Below, in pieces: positions 53,911 through 64,000 of a stretch of 64,000 nt of DNA. The position numbers and the translations under genes were made by a program. Under the pieces are notes generated by a model, which was given only the letters and a program-made list of their open reading frames with translations, was not told where the DNA came from and did no database searches. How positions within the stretch are numbered: position 1 is the first letter of the stretch; each line of letters opens with the position of its first letter. Where the stretch lies: NCBI RefSeq assembly GCF_000835495.1, contig NW_015622542.1, forward strand, positions 6,633,936-6,697,935. The letters run 5' to 3'. This DNA is from Cladophialophora immunda. Its lineage: Eukaryota; Ascomycota; Eurotiomycetes; Chaetothyriales; Herpotrichiellaceae.

Positions 53911-54575
53911 CTGTACTTCCACAGCTCCATAGTGTCCTCATTCCGTAGTCAGCTTCTATTTTGAATTGTATCATTCCTGTTAAAATCTCTGAGACCTATT
54001 TGGGCTTTCACTCAAAAAGACTAGAATTCTGGCATTTCATGCTTGCCAGGATTCTGAGACTAATAGCTATATACTTGACAGGCAGTACTATCCCGACACA
54101 GCCTGACAATTACCCCTCCTCGTGGCAACCGCGCCCGTCACATGCGAGTCCCTCGCACGTCGCGTGGAGCTCGCGACACGCCACACGTCCCTCCTGACTT
54201 TAACCCGCCTATTCTGACGCCCAGTAGTTAGGGCTGGGGGACTTTAATCTCGCCTTGCAGGCTAGGATTCAGCACTTTTAGGGCCGAGGAACCCCAGCCA
54301 GCCCCCGGTTCTCCGCATAAATGTGTGGTGCAAATTTGGGCAACGCTCCCTTGCGCCCGCGTCCCCCTGATTGCAGTGAGAAATTCCCCGGCCTAGATGG
54401 GGTACTCTTCCTACTTTCTTTTTCTCATCTTCCCTCGCTTTTCCCTTTCTAACCCGAATAATCATATGCGAACGCCCAGAGCGGCTTCGCGGTCAGAAAA
54501 ATTGCTTAGCCAGATATTTTCGTGGGCGCTCTTGCGTTTTCATTCCTCCCGATTACCAGAAGCCTGTAACTCCGG
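53911..54575. other. Intergenic region upstream of the bZIP-like gene
   Basis: Contains the 3' end of the HET gene and the promoter of the next. A pyrimidine-rich strand (CTTTCTTTTTCTC-like) lies near 54412-54450. No gene is seen. Confidence 0.5.
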
Positions 54576-55991
54576 ATGGCAAGCAAGGATGGACCGCCAA
54601 CTGTGGAACACGATTCCTCCAGGAGCCGAACTGCTCTCAGCCCTACTCGTCGCGAGCGAAAACGGGCGAGTGACCGACTGTCTCAACAAGGGACGCGGGC
54701 AAGGACCAAGGCATATATTGCGCACCTCGAGAGCACATCGGCAAGACTGACAGAGGCGCTCGCGGGCAACGGTGCTGCTGTTTCCGAACAAATGGCGCAA
54801 CAGTATGACGAGATTGAGGGATTGAAGGGCGTGATTGCACGGATTGCAAAGATTGCAAATGGGGCGGTAGGCTTCACTTATGCCAGCACAGAACCCGACA
54901 TTCAGAACCGGCCATCGACAGATATATCCCACTCCAGTCTGCATGGGATAGCACTTTCGAGCCCAGCGGCAACTGTGCCTGCTGGATATTGTGGCTGTTT
55001 TACTCCGGAGACATTCCCACCGGTCCCGCATATCAATCAGGAGTCACTGAAGAAAATCTACCCCACGATTAACCTCGAATGTAGCAACAAAGACCGCGAT
55101 TATTTCGGGGCGCTCAATCACGCGTTGGTGACGATCGAAAGTAACCACGCACGCCACCTGTTTTCCGGCCCACACGTTGACGATGACACCAGTATTAGGG
55201 CGGTCTTACACGGCTGGAATGCTGCAAGAGCCAAAAATCCCTTTGATGTTGGATGGCAATTACTTCAAATCCTAGATGAAGGTCTCTTCTTCAGAAGTGG
55301 ATCGGTAGAGCGGATGGCTATTTTGCGGATCATGAGAGCAATGCTGATGGTACTGATACAAGGTTCCGCTTGGTGTACTCTTGCTGAACGAGGCATAGAC
55401 CAAGATCAATTCCCATCTTCCACCGGAAAGAAAACCCCCTTCCTTCATGAATCCCAGGTAGATATCCCCCCTCTCCTCATCTTAACCTTCGCTGATGGAA
55501 ACCAGTCCTTTGCAGGCGCAGGTCAGCCACCCGAGGCTGATCGACTATTTCGTGTGGTGAGCTCGCTCGAGGGGCGTCAGATTTCTTCTCTCCAACTTAT
55601 CTAACCGCGTAATAGGCCCGAGGTTCGTGACTATCTGATCATTAGTGGCATCAGCTACGCGCCCGAGAGATTGGCGGCTCAATTCGCCGTCGACATTGGC
55701 TTCAAATGGCCATTCACCCTCCGAGACACATGCACATATCAGCCATCAACGGGAGTGTACGCATTTTCCAAAGAGTTTACAGAGGCATGCGAAAGTCTGG
55801 AATCATGGTATTTCAAATCGCCTATTATGTCAATCCACCTTCCTCTATCGCCAGACAAGTCCGCAACGGGTTTGGAGGACGATTGGCCGGGAACTCTGCC
55901 CCGGTCCTGCAACCTGCCTTCCGAGACATTTCAACAAGCTGACTCTTGGAATGGTGCCTGGGAGGGAATCATGCCGACAGAGAACCCCTAG
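54576..55991 (+). CDS. bZIP-like / DUF3425 transcription regulator
   Basis: Three exons: 54576-55457, 55516-55556 and 55616-55991 (432 aa). The N-terminus has a basic region followed by a short heptad helix: RRERKRASDRLSQQGTRART, then IAHLESTSARLTEAL. The invariant Asn of bZIP basic regions is replaced by Ser, as in many fungal DUF3425 proteins. The 41-base middle exon gives VSHPRLIDYFV and joins to WPEVRDYLIISGISYAPERLA. The C-terminal DUF3425 region contains FKWPFTLRDTC and ends with SWNGAWEGIM. Such proteins are presumed nuclear regulators; several influence secondary metabolism or stress. The altered basic region makes direct DNA contact uncertain. Confidence 0.85.
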
Positions 55992-57477
55992 TTCTCGCGG
56001 GTATTGGACTAGGCTATATTTTTCGACCTGGCGCTGCCCCGAGCCTGTGCCTCACACCTATGCCATAGTGAGCCCGATCACCCATGCTGAAGTCCGCGAT
56101 TCTATGTCTTGGGCTCACGATGAACGCGGCATGTCTGGTGCGGAGAATGAACCGGGAGTTGTCTCCTTTCGTTCGCTATTCGGATCGTATGTCATTGATG
56201 CTGTGGGAGCTCCATAAATACTCTGCCGCTGAACTCGGCACTCTGAACCAGTTGCCAATCTTTCCAGAGTGAGACAACGAACAGTCTCCGAGTTTGGGGT
56301 CATGGTCGTTGTAGGCGGTAATCGAGCATTCCGGCGTGCAAAGGCAACAAATGAAACGGGCTCCCGAGGCAAGGCCCAGATGTCCGACCTCAGGGCGGTG
56401 TATGCCTTGGTGAGAGATGCGGTTCCGGCTTCTGAAGGAGAAAGCGAGAGCGACGGAAATTATCCCATGAGCATTCTACCTGATGCTTGCGTCAGATCTA
56501 TTCATGAGTATCCCGCGGCAATTGCAGTATTCGGGAAAGATTGAAGTAATGCACACTCGAGCAACAAAACCTGCCGTGTGCGGGCTTTTACCGCACGATG
56601 AAGCGTTTTACCCCGGGCCCCCAGCCGCGATGGGTACAAGAATAGTCTCCCAGACGGTGTGTTTCTTCCAGTCATTCTGCCCCGGATGTCGATGCCGCGG
56701 TTGTTTGCATAAAAGACGAGAATGTGCCTGAATTAGCGGCACGCTCAATGTTCGGTTCGCTGCCAGCCGTTGTTTGTACTATGTCCCTAGGACGTTAGCC
56801 ACGGTGGGACTTGAAAAGGCTGACTCGGTGATCGACATTAATTACCTCGTTACATCAATGACCATTGGCCGCTTCTCTGCCCACCAACCCAGGTTTACCA
56901 AAGTGTCTAGCCACCAACCCTTAAGCCTTGTCCCCCGGTCATCCCTTCCCCTTTTCTTCACTAAGTAGAATTCCTAGGTAGCGCCATGGAGGGAGGACCC
57001 GGAGGCTAGGCCCTCCAGAAACTCGGCTGCAGAACCAGATAACTTCGCTCACAATCAATAACATTCCCACTTCTCGTTCTAACACTTAGGAATAGAAGAG
57101 AGGAAGATGCAATTTCACCAGGGCTTTGGGCCTCCGTTCGCGAGCGGCGGATTCCATCCATCCGAGTCAGATTCTAAACCTGACTTCAAGCCACAGGTGA
57201 CTTTGCAAGGTTCTTTCTCTGCAAAGAGGCATTGTTTCTCAATCATCAAGTTTGGAGATCTTGATGCTCGTATGCTAGCATCGCGTACACTTGCATTGCA
57301 TCCTTGGATTGTTCATATATAAACAGAGGTAGGTCCACCACAAAGGATGTCGTGACCCCAGAGATCAAATCACCACGCTCGTTTCAATCTCACTCGTTCA
57401 CTTCTGCTCTTGCTTTCTGATACACTCATTCCCCCCAAAAACACATTCTTTGCACCAATCGACAAACATATCCGACC
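55992..57477. other. Long intergenic region without a convincing gene
   Basis: About 1.5 kb. Frames at 56084-56544 and 57107-57322 are short and lack recognisable domains. A TATATAA element at 57315-57321 lies 157 bases before the next ATG and is a plausible TATA box. Confidence 0.5.
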
Positions 57478-58742
57478 ATGAAAAATCTCATCCTGAGCCT
57501 GTCATGCGTGTTCCTCGCGCTGGCTCGCCGGGGTGGCGCCCAATGCCCAGCGGAGTCGCTCTCATTCTCTCCAATCCTCTATGCAGGCCCGAGCGAGGTT
57601 CAGTTCACCTCTTGTGACAGCGGAGCAGACAGCCCTCGGGTCTTTCCGATCAATGCAACAACATTTGACTGGTGGTACTTTGACGCGGTTTCGGACGACG
57701 GCACCCAGGCGCTCACCGTTATCTTCTTCACGTCTTCTTACCTCGGATTCAGCTTTGACCTCCTGAACGCGATCGACCCGTTGAACGTCTACATTTTTGC
57801 CAATACTGGGTCAGGAACGCCCATCTCTTTTCCCGTCGCTGCAACTTCGGTGACGATCGACACAGTCGGCGATGGCGCTTCTGGTGACTGGGTTGGAAGT
57901 GGAATCAGTTTCCAGGGCGCCCCTGATCTGAGCACGTACACCCTCACATTCGACAAGACGCTACTCAACTTGGGCATCGAGGGAACTTTCACTTTGAAGA
58001 CCGTAAGTGCTACACCCCCTTCCCCTACCGCTCTTAAATGACGTGAGCTAACTCGGAACAAACTCAGCGCGGTCCAGGGCACTACGTTTGTGGTCCCTTG
58101 GAGGGAGGCCAGCCAGAGGAAGTACTGCCTCATGTCGGCTGGGTGAACGTCATGCCAGCCGCGGATGCTGAGGTGAACGTAAACGTACTGGGCACGCCAT
58201 TAAAATTCTCCGGGAATGGCTATCATGACAAGGTGTGTTTTCAACCTGTTCGACCCAGATTTTTATTTCCCTCGAGTGTATCCTGGTCGAGATTTACGAG
58301 GCTCTAACAAGATGATGCTTAATATCAGAACTGGGGCGATGTCCCATTCATCTCTACACTGAACAGCTGGTACTGGGGCCACGGTACATTTGGCGACTAC
58401 AACATCGTCTTCTTCGATATGCTCGACCCCAACAACGAAGAAAAAGTCGGCGGCTACGTGTTGAAGGACGGCGAAGTCGTGGGCTCGACCTGCACGACGG
58501 GCTTGAAAGTGCGCCCGGTCGGAACGCCGTATCCCCCGACCTTGCTCACCGCGAATCCCACTCAGCTAACCATCAACATGACCCTCAATGACGGCAGCAA
58601 CTTGAATGCCATCGTGACGGAAAAGGCCACCCAGATAGATATTGGACTCTATACACGGTGGATCGGCGACATCACAGGCACTGTGAACGGCGTCACCACG
58701 TCTGGCAGCGCACTGTGGGAGCAGTTCAAGACCCAAGTCTAA
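57478..58742 (+). CDS. Secreted calycin-like protein (AttH/CrtC or Diels-Alderase-like)
   Basis: Three exons: 57478-58002, 58068-58232 and 58329-58742 (367 aa). A signal peptide is evident (NLILSLSCVFLALARRGGAQC, about residues 3-23), then a beta-rich protein. FDWWYFDAVSDDGTQALTV and GNGYHDKNWGD, followed by LNSWYWGHGTFGDYNIVFFD, are the AttH/hydroxyneurosporene-synthase-type signatures, usually two lipocalin-like barrels. In fungi this fold includes the enzymes that guide Diels-Alder and hetero-Diels-Alder closures in natural-product pathways, and also many proteins of unknown role. The neighbours, an MpaB-like oxygenase and an MFS pump, would fit a metabolite pathway, but no synthase is in reach. 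A hydratase or binding function cannot be excluded. Confidence 0.8.
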
Positions 58743-59322
58743 AAATCAATGGGGCTGTGATCACCTGTTTTGGCCCTCGACCGAATGCCTGGCATTTGCG
58801 CACCTATAGAGACCTGTGTCTCGGACACGAGGGAACGTGTGAAAATCGAACCCTCAGTTTCTAGGAATTTGTTTTCATTTCTTGCAGAGGCCTCGGGGTT
58901 TATAGCTGGTTCATGTAACAGGAGGAGCAAAGTTTAATAAAACCTTCGAGTTTCAAATTTGGGCAAAGCCCTTCGGGTGTTAGGCTGGTACGGGTCCCTG
59001 TCGTCGCCCTTGACCGATCTCTTTTGAAGGATCGGTTTGGAGTACGAAGCCGGCTCTGCTTCTGTCCTGGCCGATAATAATTATCTGGAAAATTCATCAA
59101 ACTTATCAAGGGCTCAACTGATGAAATTCTGAGACAAGGGGAGATTGATTTTGTAAGAACACACTTGAATTTTTCACAAATGCCTGAAGAAGTACAAAAT
59201 TCAGGGGAGTTCAGGTGGTCGGCCTAAAGCTGGCCTTGAAGAATCTCGAAACATCTCTCGACGCCACAGGTCTCTCTGCCCGTAGAACGCTTTTCTACGT
59301 ATGCTTACTCCTAGAAGTAAGA
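58743..59322. other. Convergent intergenic region
   Basis: Lies between the 3' ends of the calycin-like and MpaB-like genes, which converge. It is AT-rich in parts. No gene or repeat is seen. Confidence 0.5.
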
Positions 59323-60810
59323 TCAAGTTGTCCATGCTCGATTCCAGAAGTGCAAATGAGGCCACCCGTTTCCCACACCCTGTCCCATGCCTGGATACAA
59401 CATCCTCCATGTCCAAGACACCGCTTTCCCAAATGTCCACAACCCAACGAGAGAGATAACTGCCATGAAAACCAACGTGATCAAGATTCTACGTTCTGCC
59501 GTCACAAACACTTTGGGCCTCTTGGGCCTCTTATCTTCCAACGTACCAGCGACCTGATTTTGTGAATCAGTTTCGAGCTTGGGAACGTATTTGAATTCGA
59601 ATATGGTCAAGCTCTCCAAACCGGTGTCTGGGGACTTGAGCACTGACCAGACAGTCCGACGGAAGGACTTGATCCGGAGTCTGTCAAGTGGTGGGATCGA
59701 CCGACACGTGTAACAGGTGACCATCAATAGAAGGCACTGGCCAGCGGTAAGCATCCGATAGTAGAAACCGGGGCGACCAAGTCCCAGAGCGTCGGCGAGC
59801 TTGTCTCCGTTTAGCCAGCGTGCATTGGCTTCTAGATACGAGCGGCTCGCGTAGGAAGGAGGTGTGTTCTCCAACGACCAGATAATATTATTGGCGTGCA
59901 ACCTGGACGTCGCCGAGGGTGCGTATTCGTAGCAATACAGCGATTCCATGATCGCCTTGGCCTTTGCGGGCGTCGAGAAAAACTCTGTCGGAGTGCCCAT
60001 GTAGTAACCCACCAGCCGCCAGAGGGCCAAGTAATCCAGAATCTCCTGCTGACGGAGGAAAATGCCCTGACGAGGTAACGATTGCCAAATGACAGTGGCA
60101 GAGAAGACCGCGATGGTGCCGATGCAATCCAGATCGTTAACCGGGACGCCGCACTTCTCTACCGAGTAGTAGGCAGGGTGACGAGACGCGATTTGCAGGA
60201 TGCGTTGGCGGACGGTTGCGTGTAAGAACCGAACTCGAAGACAGCTCGCGAAGCCATCGCCGCCCGGTCTGATGGAGGCGAGGTCGTTCGTACATTCTAG
60301 AATGAATTGAGTCGTCTCCAGCAGTCGACGCCAAATGGTTTTGATGCTAAATCCTCCGGTCCGGGCAAGAACCTCTGTCACCCTGCTACTGGCTGTACCT
60401 CCCAGGAGGGATTGGTAGGTCAGGCCGGTGAGGTTCGCCTCCCCGTACCTGTAGAACACATCCTGGCCTCGGGCAATTTGGTCCCAGTCCACCCATTCAG
60501 GGATGGTGTTCACCTGGTCCCAGAGCTGTTGGAGCTTGTTGTTTTTATGATGGTGGCTGCAGAAGAGCGCGTAGGAGTCTCTCTTGGCTTGGGACTCACC
60601 AAGAGGAGTCTCGCCCTTTCCTTCACTTCGATCTTCAGAGGGTGGCAACTCGTTCAGGATCCTAACACATTCATCTGCAAGTGTATCACACGTGTACTTA
60701 AGATGATTATATTGTTTTGGTGCCTGGTGATAGTCGGTCCACCGGAAACGGTAACCCCAGGCTTCTCTCATTCCGCGCTCAGGCCGGGACGATGCAGTTC
60801 TCGTCGTCAT
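59323..60810 (-). CDS. MpaB-like (DUF2236/latex-clearing-protein family) oxygenase
   Basis: An intronless 495-aa protein on the minus strand. The family core is clear: ARGQDVFYRYGEANLTGLTYQSLLGG, then VRFLHATVRQRIL, which carries the conserved His and Arg, then GVPVNDLDCIGTIAVFSATV and RLVGYYMGTP. The family contains bacterial rubber-cleaving Lcp and the fungal ER-bound oxygenase MpaB, which cleaves a farnesyl side chain in mycophenolic acid synthesis. A C-terminal hydrophobic helix (LITLVFMAVISLVGLWTFG) would anchor it in the ER. O2-dependent C=C cleavage of an isoprenoid or alkenyl chain is the best guess, but many members are untested. It faces the MFS gene at 62043 across a divergent promoter. 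Confidence 0.87.
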   Translation of the reverse strand: MTTRTASSRPERGMREAWGYRFRWTDYHQAPKQYNHLKYTCDTLADECVRILNELPPSEDRSEGKGETPLGESQAKRDSYALFCSHHHKNNKLQQLWDQVNTIPEWVDWDQIARGQDVFYRYGEANLTGLTYQSLLGGTASSRVTEVLARTGGFSIKTIWRRLLETTQFILECTNDLASIRPGGDGFASCLRVRFLHATVRQRILQIASRHPAYYSVEKCGVPVNDLDCIGTIAVFSATVIWQSLPRQGIFLRQQEILDYLALWRLVGYYMGTPTEFFSTPAKAKAIMESLYCYEYAPSATSRLHANNIIWSLENTPPSYASRSYLEANARWLNGDKLADALGLGRPGFYYRMLTAGQCLLLMVTCYTCRSIPPLDRLRIKSFRRTVWSVLKSPDTGLESLTIFEFKYVPKLETDSQNQVAGTLEDKRPKRPKVFVTAERRILITLVFMAVISLVGLWTFGKAVSWTWRMLYPGMGQGVGNGWPHLHFWNRAWTT

Positions 60811-62042
60811 GTGGGAAATGGCGAGTTAGGCTTTCTAAGACCGACAGTTGCTAATCAAAGAACGTCAACCTTTCACTGGACACGAATGTCTGTCGTAGGT
60901 ATTGGCAAGTTGGGACACAAGAGAAATATCTAGTATGCTATCTCGGCCGCGTCAAACTGTCTATCTTTATATCTATCCGGGATGATGATTCCTCGGCGGC
61001 CGAGCTTCAATGTAGGGACATCAACGGGCGAGCTAGATGCGATGCCCAATACTCTTCAAGTCCATCGCCTATGTTAGGTCGGACTGATCCACATAAACCG
61101 TGTCAGCAAAGCATCGCCCCGTACGGGTACCGAGACCCTGGATCTGCCAGGCCTTCAATGCAAGAGGGATCCTGCTTGTGTTTAATGTGTCGAAATACTC
61201 GGTATCTCTGTCAAGCCGATAAGGTGAGGCTAGCGGAGTCAACAAATCGTGGTCAAAGTGCGTAAGCGAGTTCAAGTAGTTAGAGTGGGCATGAGTGGGC
61301 CATTTATTTCACTTTCCAGCTGCTAATTGGACACAGCAGCATCCACAAATCCCCGAGAACGGGATTTGTTCAATTATGCTAGCGGGATGCCAAGCGCATT
61401 CCTCTCATGCTGACAAGCCACTCCAGTGCTTGATTCTAACAATGTCACCTGGATACATGCACAGAGAGTCTGACTCCCATTGCTGCAATAGTGGAGAAGA
61501 GACATGTTCCCCATTTAGGACTGGACAAGCCGGACGTGGAGTGGGACTTGGAAACACCTCACCGAGCCCAATCCAGTTGACGAGGACACCAGGAAGCCGT
61601 AGACGTCCTAATACGAGTGGCTGGCGTTTTCTATGCCTCAGGAGATTGTATTCGCATCTTGGATAGGACAGTCAGGTTAACCGAGTCAAGTTGTCAATGT
61701 CAGACGTCCCATCCTTTACGTGTACTTGCTCTCTCATGGAGCGTTCTCTCACGATGTTCCGCGAGATTTTACTGCGATTCGGAAACAGCTTGACTCGACC
61801 CGCATACGCCTCTAATCATGCAATCGGAATCAGCAAAACAGAGACGTCGTCTCCGGACCGCAAACGTCGCCTGATTATATGGGGGGAAGCCGAGGCGCGC
61901 CTGGCTCTATATGTTCGAGATCCTGGGAGATTGCTCGTCGTTATTCAGCATATATAACAAATGCTTTGGACAATTTCAGACATTCCCTGCTCTCTACACC
62001 TCCCTACTCCTATCCTCTAAACATTTTGGTCACCATTCATCA
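60811..62042. promoter_or_regulatory. Divergent promoter region between MpaB-like oxygenase and MFS
   Basis: About 1.2 kb between divergent starts. Short frames (for example 61295-61666) show no domain. A TATATAA sequence at 61951-61957, 86 bases before the MFS ATG, is a plausible TATA box. Confidence 0.5.
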
Positions 62043-64000
62043 ATGGAGAAAACAACGGCAACTCACCTGGATTCCAGAACTCTGTCTTCAGAGCAGATAG
62101 AAACCGCCAAAGGAAAAATCGAGGCTCTGCGCGTTGACACGGACGACAACGCCCACGCTGTGAAAGGTGATGACTCCGATGGGACAATCGAGTGGACCGG
62201 GAAACATATTATCGCCTCTCTATCCCTCGCTGGGTTATACGTCGGTATATCACTGTCCCGGAGTCGGAAGAAAGAACAAGGGAAATCAGAGTGACTAACC
62301 TTCCAAAGGCGCCCAAATCCCTCTGTACTTTGTCGGTGGTTCCCTTACGTTCATAACAAGAGACATTGGATCATCCCAGAAGGTCTCCTGGCTTCCGGTG
62401 GCCAATACTCTGGCGATTGCGTCGATTGCTCCATTTGTTGGATACCTGCAGGATATTTTGGGACGTCGCTACATGTCGCTGATTGGAGGTGTGGCTATTA
62501 TGATTGGAATTATCCTCATTGGGACCTCCCACGCGTTTGGCCAGGCCGTGACTGGCATGTCATTCGCCGGCGCGGGCGGTGCTATTGGCGAGCTTACGGC
62601 GCTTGCTGGGTGAGCGACACCTATCATGTACCGTGCCTGGCGTACTGGCTGACGGTATTGCGTCTCAGAACTGCAGAACTCGTTCCTGTCAAGCAACGAG
62701 GGCTCTATCTAGGTCTCGTTACTTTTTTTGTGGTCCCTTTTGTGCCCTACGTCATGTATAGCCAGCTCCTAGGCACCTACCACACTTGGAGATGGGGAAT
62801 GTGGATCTCACTGTCAGTAGTACAGACAACAAACAGACAGATACCCTTCCAAGCTAACATTCAAAGTAGGATCTACAATGGTGTTTGCTTCGTGGGTATC
62901 GCTCTGACCTACTTTCCGCGGGCGACCAGGAGAGGTGGTGGAGCTACCAAAATGCAGATTCTGAAGAGCATTGACTACGTGGGTGGCCTCTTGTCAATCA
63001 TCGGGCTGACCCTTTTGTAAGTGGCGCAATGTCCACCGTAAGTCTATCAACTAACGTACTTGGCAGCCTCGTGGCTCTCCAGGCGGGTGGCTACTCACAT
63101 CCCTGGTCGTCTGCTTACGTTCTTGGCAACCTTCTAATTGGTATCGCACTCGTCGTCACCTTCGTTGTGTGGGAGTATAAATTTGCTCGAAATGCCATGG
63201 TCCCACGCGAGCTTTTCCAAGGCCAGCATATCGTCGCGGTCTCCTTCCTGGTAGCTTTCGTCGGCGGAATGAACTTCTATTCGTCCCTCAACTTCTTTCC
63301 GCTGGAGGCGTCGACCGTCTTTCCACCGGATCCTGTACAGGTCGGATTGAAGGGACTCGCCGCTGCCATTGGTGTGACTTGCGGCGCTACCGTTGTGAAC
63401 GCGGCGTTGTCGTGGTTGAAAGGATACAATCGAGAACTCCTAGTCGGTTCATGTGTTCTGATGACAGCATTCGGTGGAGTTTTGGCAAGTGTAACTCCAG
63501 ACACCCCCGGCAGGCTGTATGGGTTCGCGGTCCTGTCTGGCATCGGAATCGGGGGTGTCCTTGTGCCAGCTGCCACCATTGCCATCACCGTTGCGTAAGT
63601 GGAACCCGAGAGTGCTCATCCAGCGCATATTCACGTCGACCCTAACAGCTACCCAGGCCCGACGAATTGATTGCCACCTGTGTGGCACTGTCGCTGTCCA
63701 TCCGTGTGGTTGGAGGCTCCATCGGCTACAGCATCTATTACAATATCTTCTACCACAAGCTCGCCGCTCAACTTCCAATAGAAGTCGCCGAGGCAGCAAT
63801 TCAAGCCGGCCTACCGATCGCATCGGCAAAAGCCTTCGTGGAGGCATTCATCTTGGACCCCGCTGCCGCTGCCGAAATTCCTGGCGTCACACCCGCCGTG
63901 TTAGAAGCAGCTGCTATTGGGACCCGCTGGGGTTATGCCTATGCCCTCAAATTCGTGTGGTATACCAGTATTGCTTTTGGGGTATGTGCGACCATTGCCT
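62043..64000 (+). CDS. MFS transporter, TRI12-like, 3' end cut by the window edge
   Basis: Six exons so far: 62043-62244, 62309-62609, 62669-62812, 62870-63016, 63067-63594 and 63657 to the window end (about 555 codons). The frame is kept at every join. The first half has GAQIPLYFVGGSLTFITRDI, VGYLQDILGRRYMSLIGG (the MFS signature loop) and GTAELVPVKQRGLYLG. The second half has FVVWEYKFARNAMVPRELF, GIGIGGVLVPAATIAITVA and the hydrophilic loop IPGVTPAVLEAAA before a final span. The same loop is found in the transporter at 47250, so the two are paralogous members of the TRI12-like family of drug, siderophore or metabolite transporters. Divergent orientation to the MpaB-like oxygenase suggests export of its product. 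The stop codon lies outside the window. Confidence 0.9.

Noticed and set aside
1..64000. Search by eye for CRISPR arrays, insertion sequences, retrotransposon ends and rRNA genes
   Set aside because: No regular repeat-spacer array, transposase, reverse transcriptase or integrase frame was recognised; the genes are ordinary nuclear fungal genes.

Overview
This window looks like nuclear DNA of a filamentous ascomycete (Pezizomycotina). Most genes are split by 46-100 base GT..AG introns, start codons are ATG, there are no operons or Shine-Dalgarno sites, and the gene families are typical of these fungi (HET protein, Zn2Cys6 and DUF3425-type regulators, CYP504, MpaB-like oxygenase, TRI12-like transporters). 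The richness in catabolic genes recalls Eurotiomycetes such as Chaetothyriales, but that placement is a guess. There are 26 gene models judged intact or cut only by the window edge, and one decayed gene. Every exon model I propose keeps the reading frame across all its junctions.

Layout. 0-10 kb: the 3' end of a hybrid histidine kinase, a regulator-like protein without a recognised DNA-binding domain, an HTT-type cytochrome P450, a SET-domain protein and a CipB-like oxidoreductase. 10-17 kb: a nine-exon M13 (neprilysin-type) membrane metallopeptidase, an isocitrate lyase/PEP mutase-family protein and a second regulator-like protein. 17-24 kb: a broken PAQR receptor gene, an SDR, a TfdA/TauD-type dioxygenase and a sugar-porter MFS. 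24-35 kb: a 3-hydroxyisobutyrate dehydrogenase, a class III CoA-transferase, a methylmalonate-semialdehyde dehydrogenase, a Zn2Cys6 factor and an alpha/beta hydrolase. 35-50 kb: an aromatic catabolic block, with CYP504 phenylacetate-hydroxylase-like P450, fumarylacetoacetase and homogentisate 1,2-dioxygenase (divergent from one promoter), a Zn2Cys6 factor, a CocE-like hydrolase, a TRI12-like MFS and a beta-class-like GST. 51-64 kb: a HET protein, a bZIP-like DUF3425 regulator, a secreted calycin-like protein (AttH/Diels-Alderase type), an MpaB-like oxygenase and a second TRI12-like MFS that runs off the end.

How genes work together. CYP504, homogentisate dioxygenase and fumarylacetoacetase cover most of phenylacetate/tyrosine breakdown to fumarate and acetoacetate; maleylacetoacetate isomerase is not visible. 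The 24-31 kb trio could activate a 3-hydroxy acid as CoA ester, oxidise it to the semialdehyde and convert that to an acyl-CoA. Its two promoter regions share a paired CGGTCCGG motif, which makes this the best candidate for an undescribed regulon. The 57-64 kb calycin/oxygenase/transporter group resembles part of a biosynthetic locus, but no core synthase is present here.
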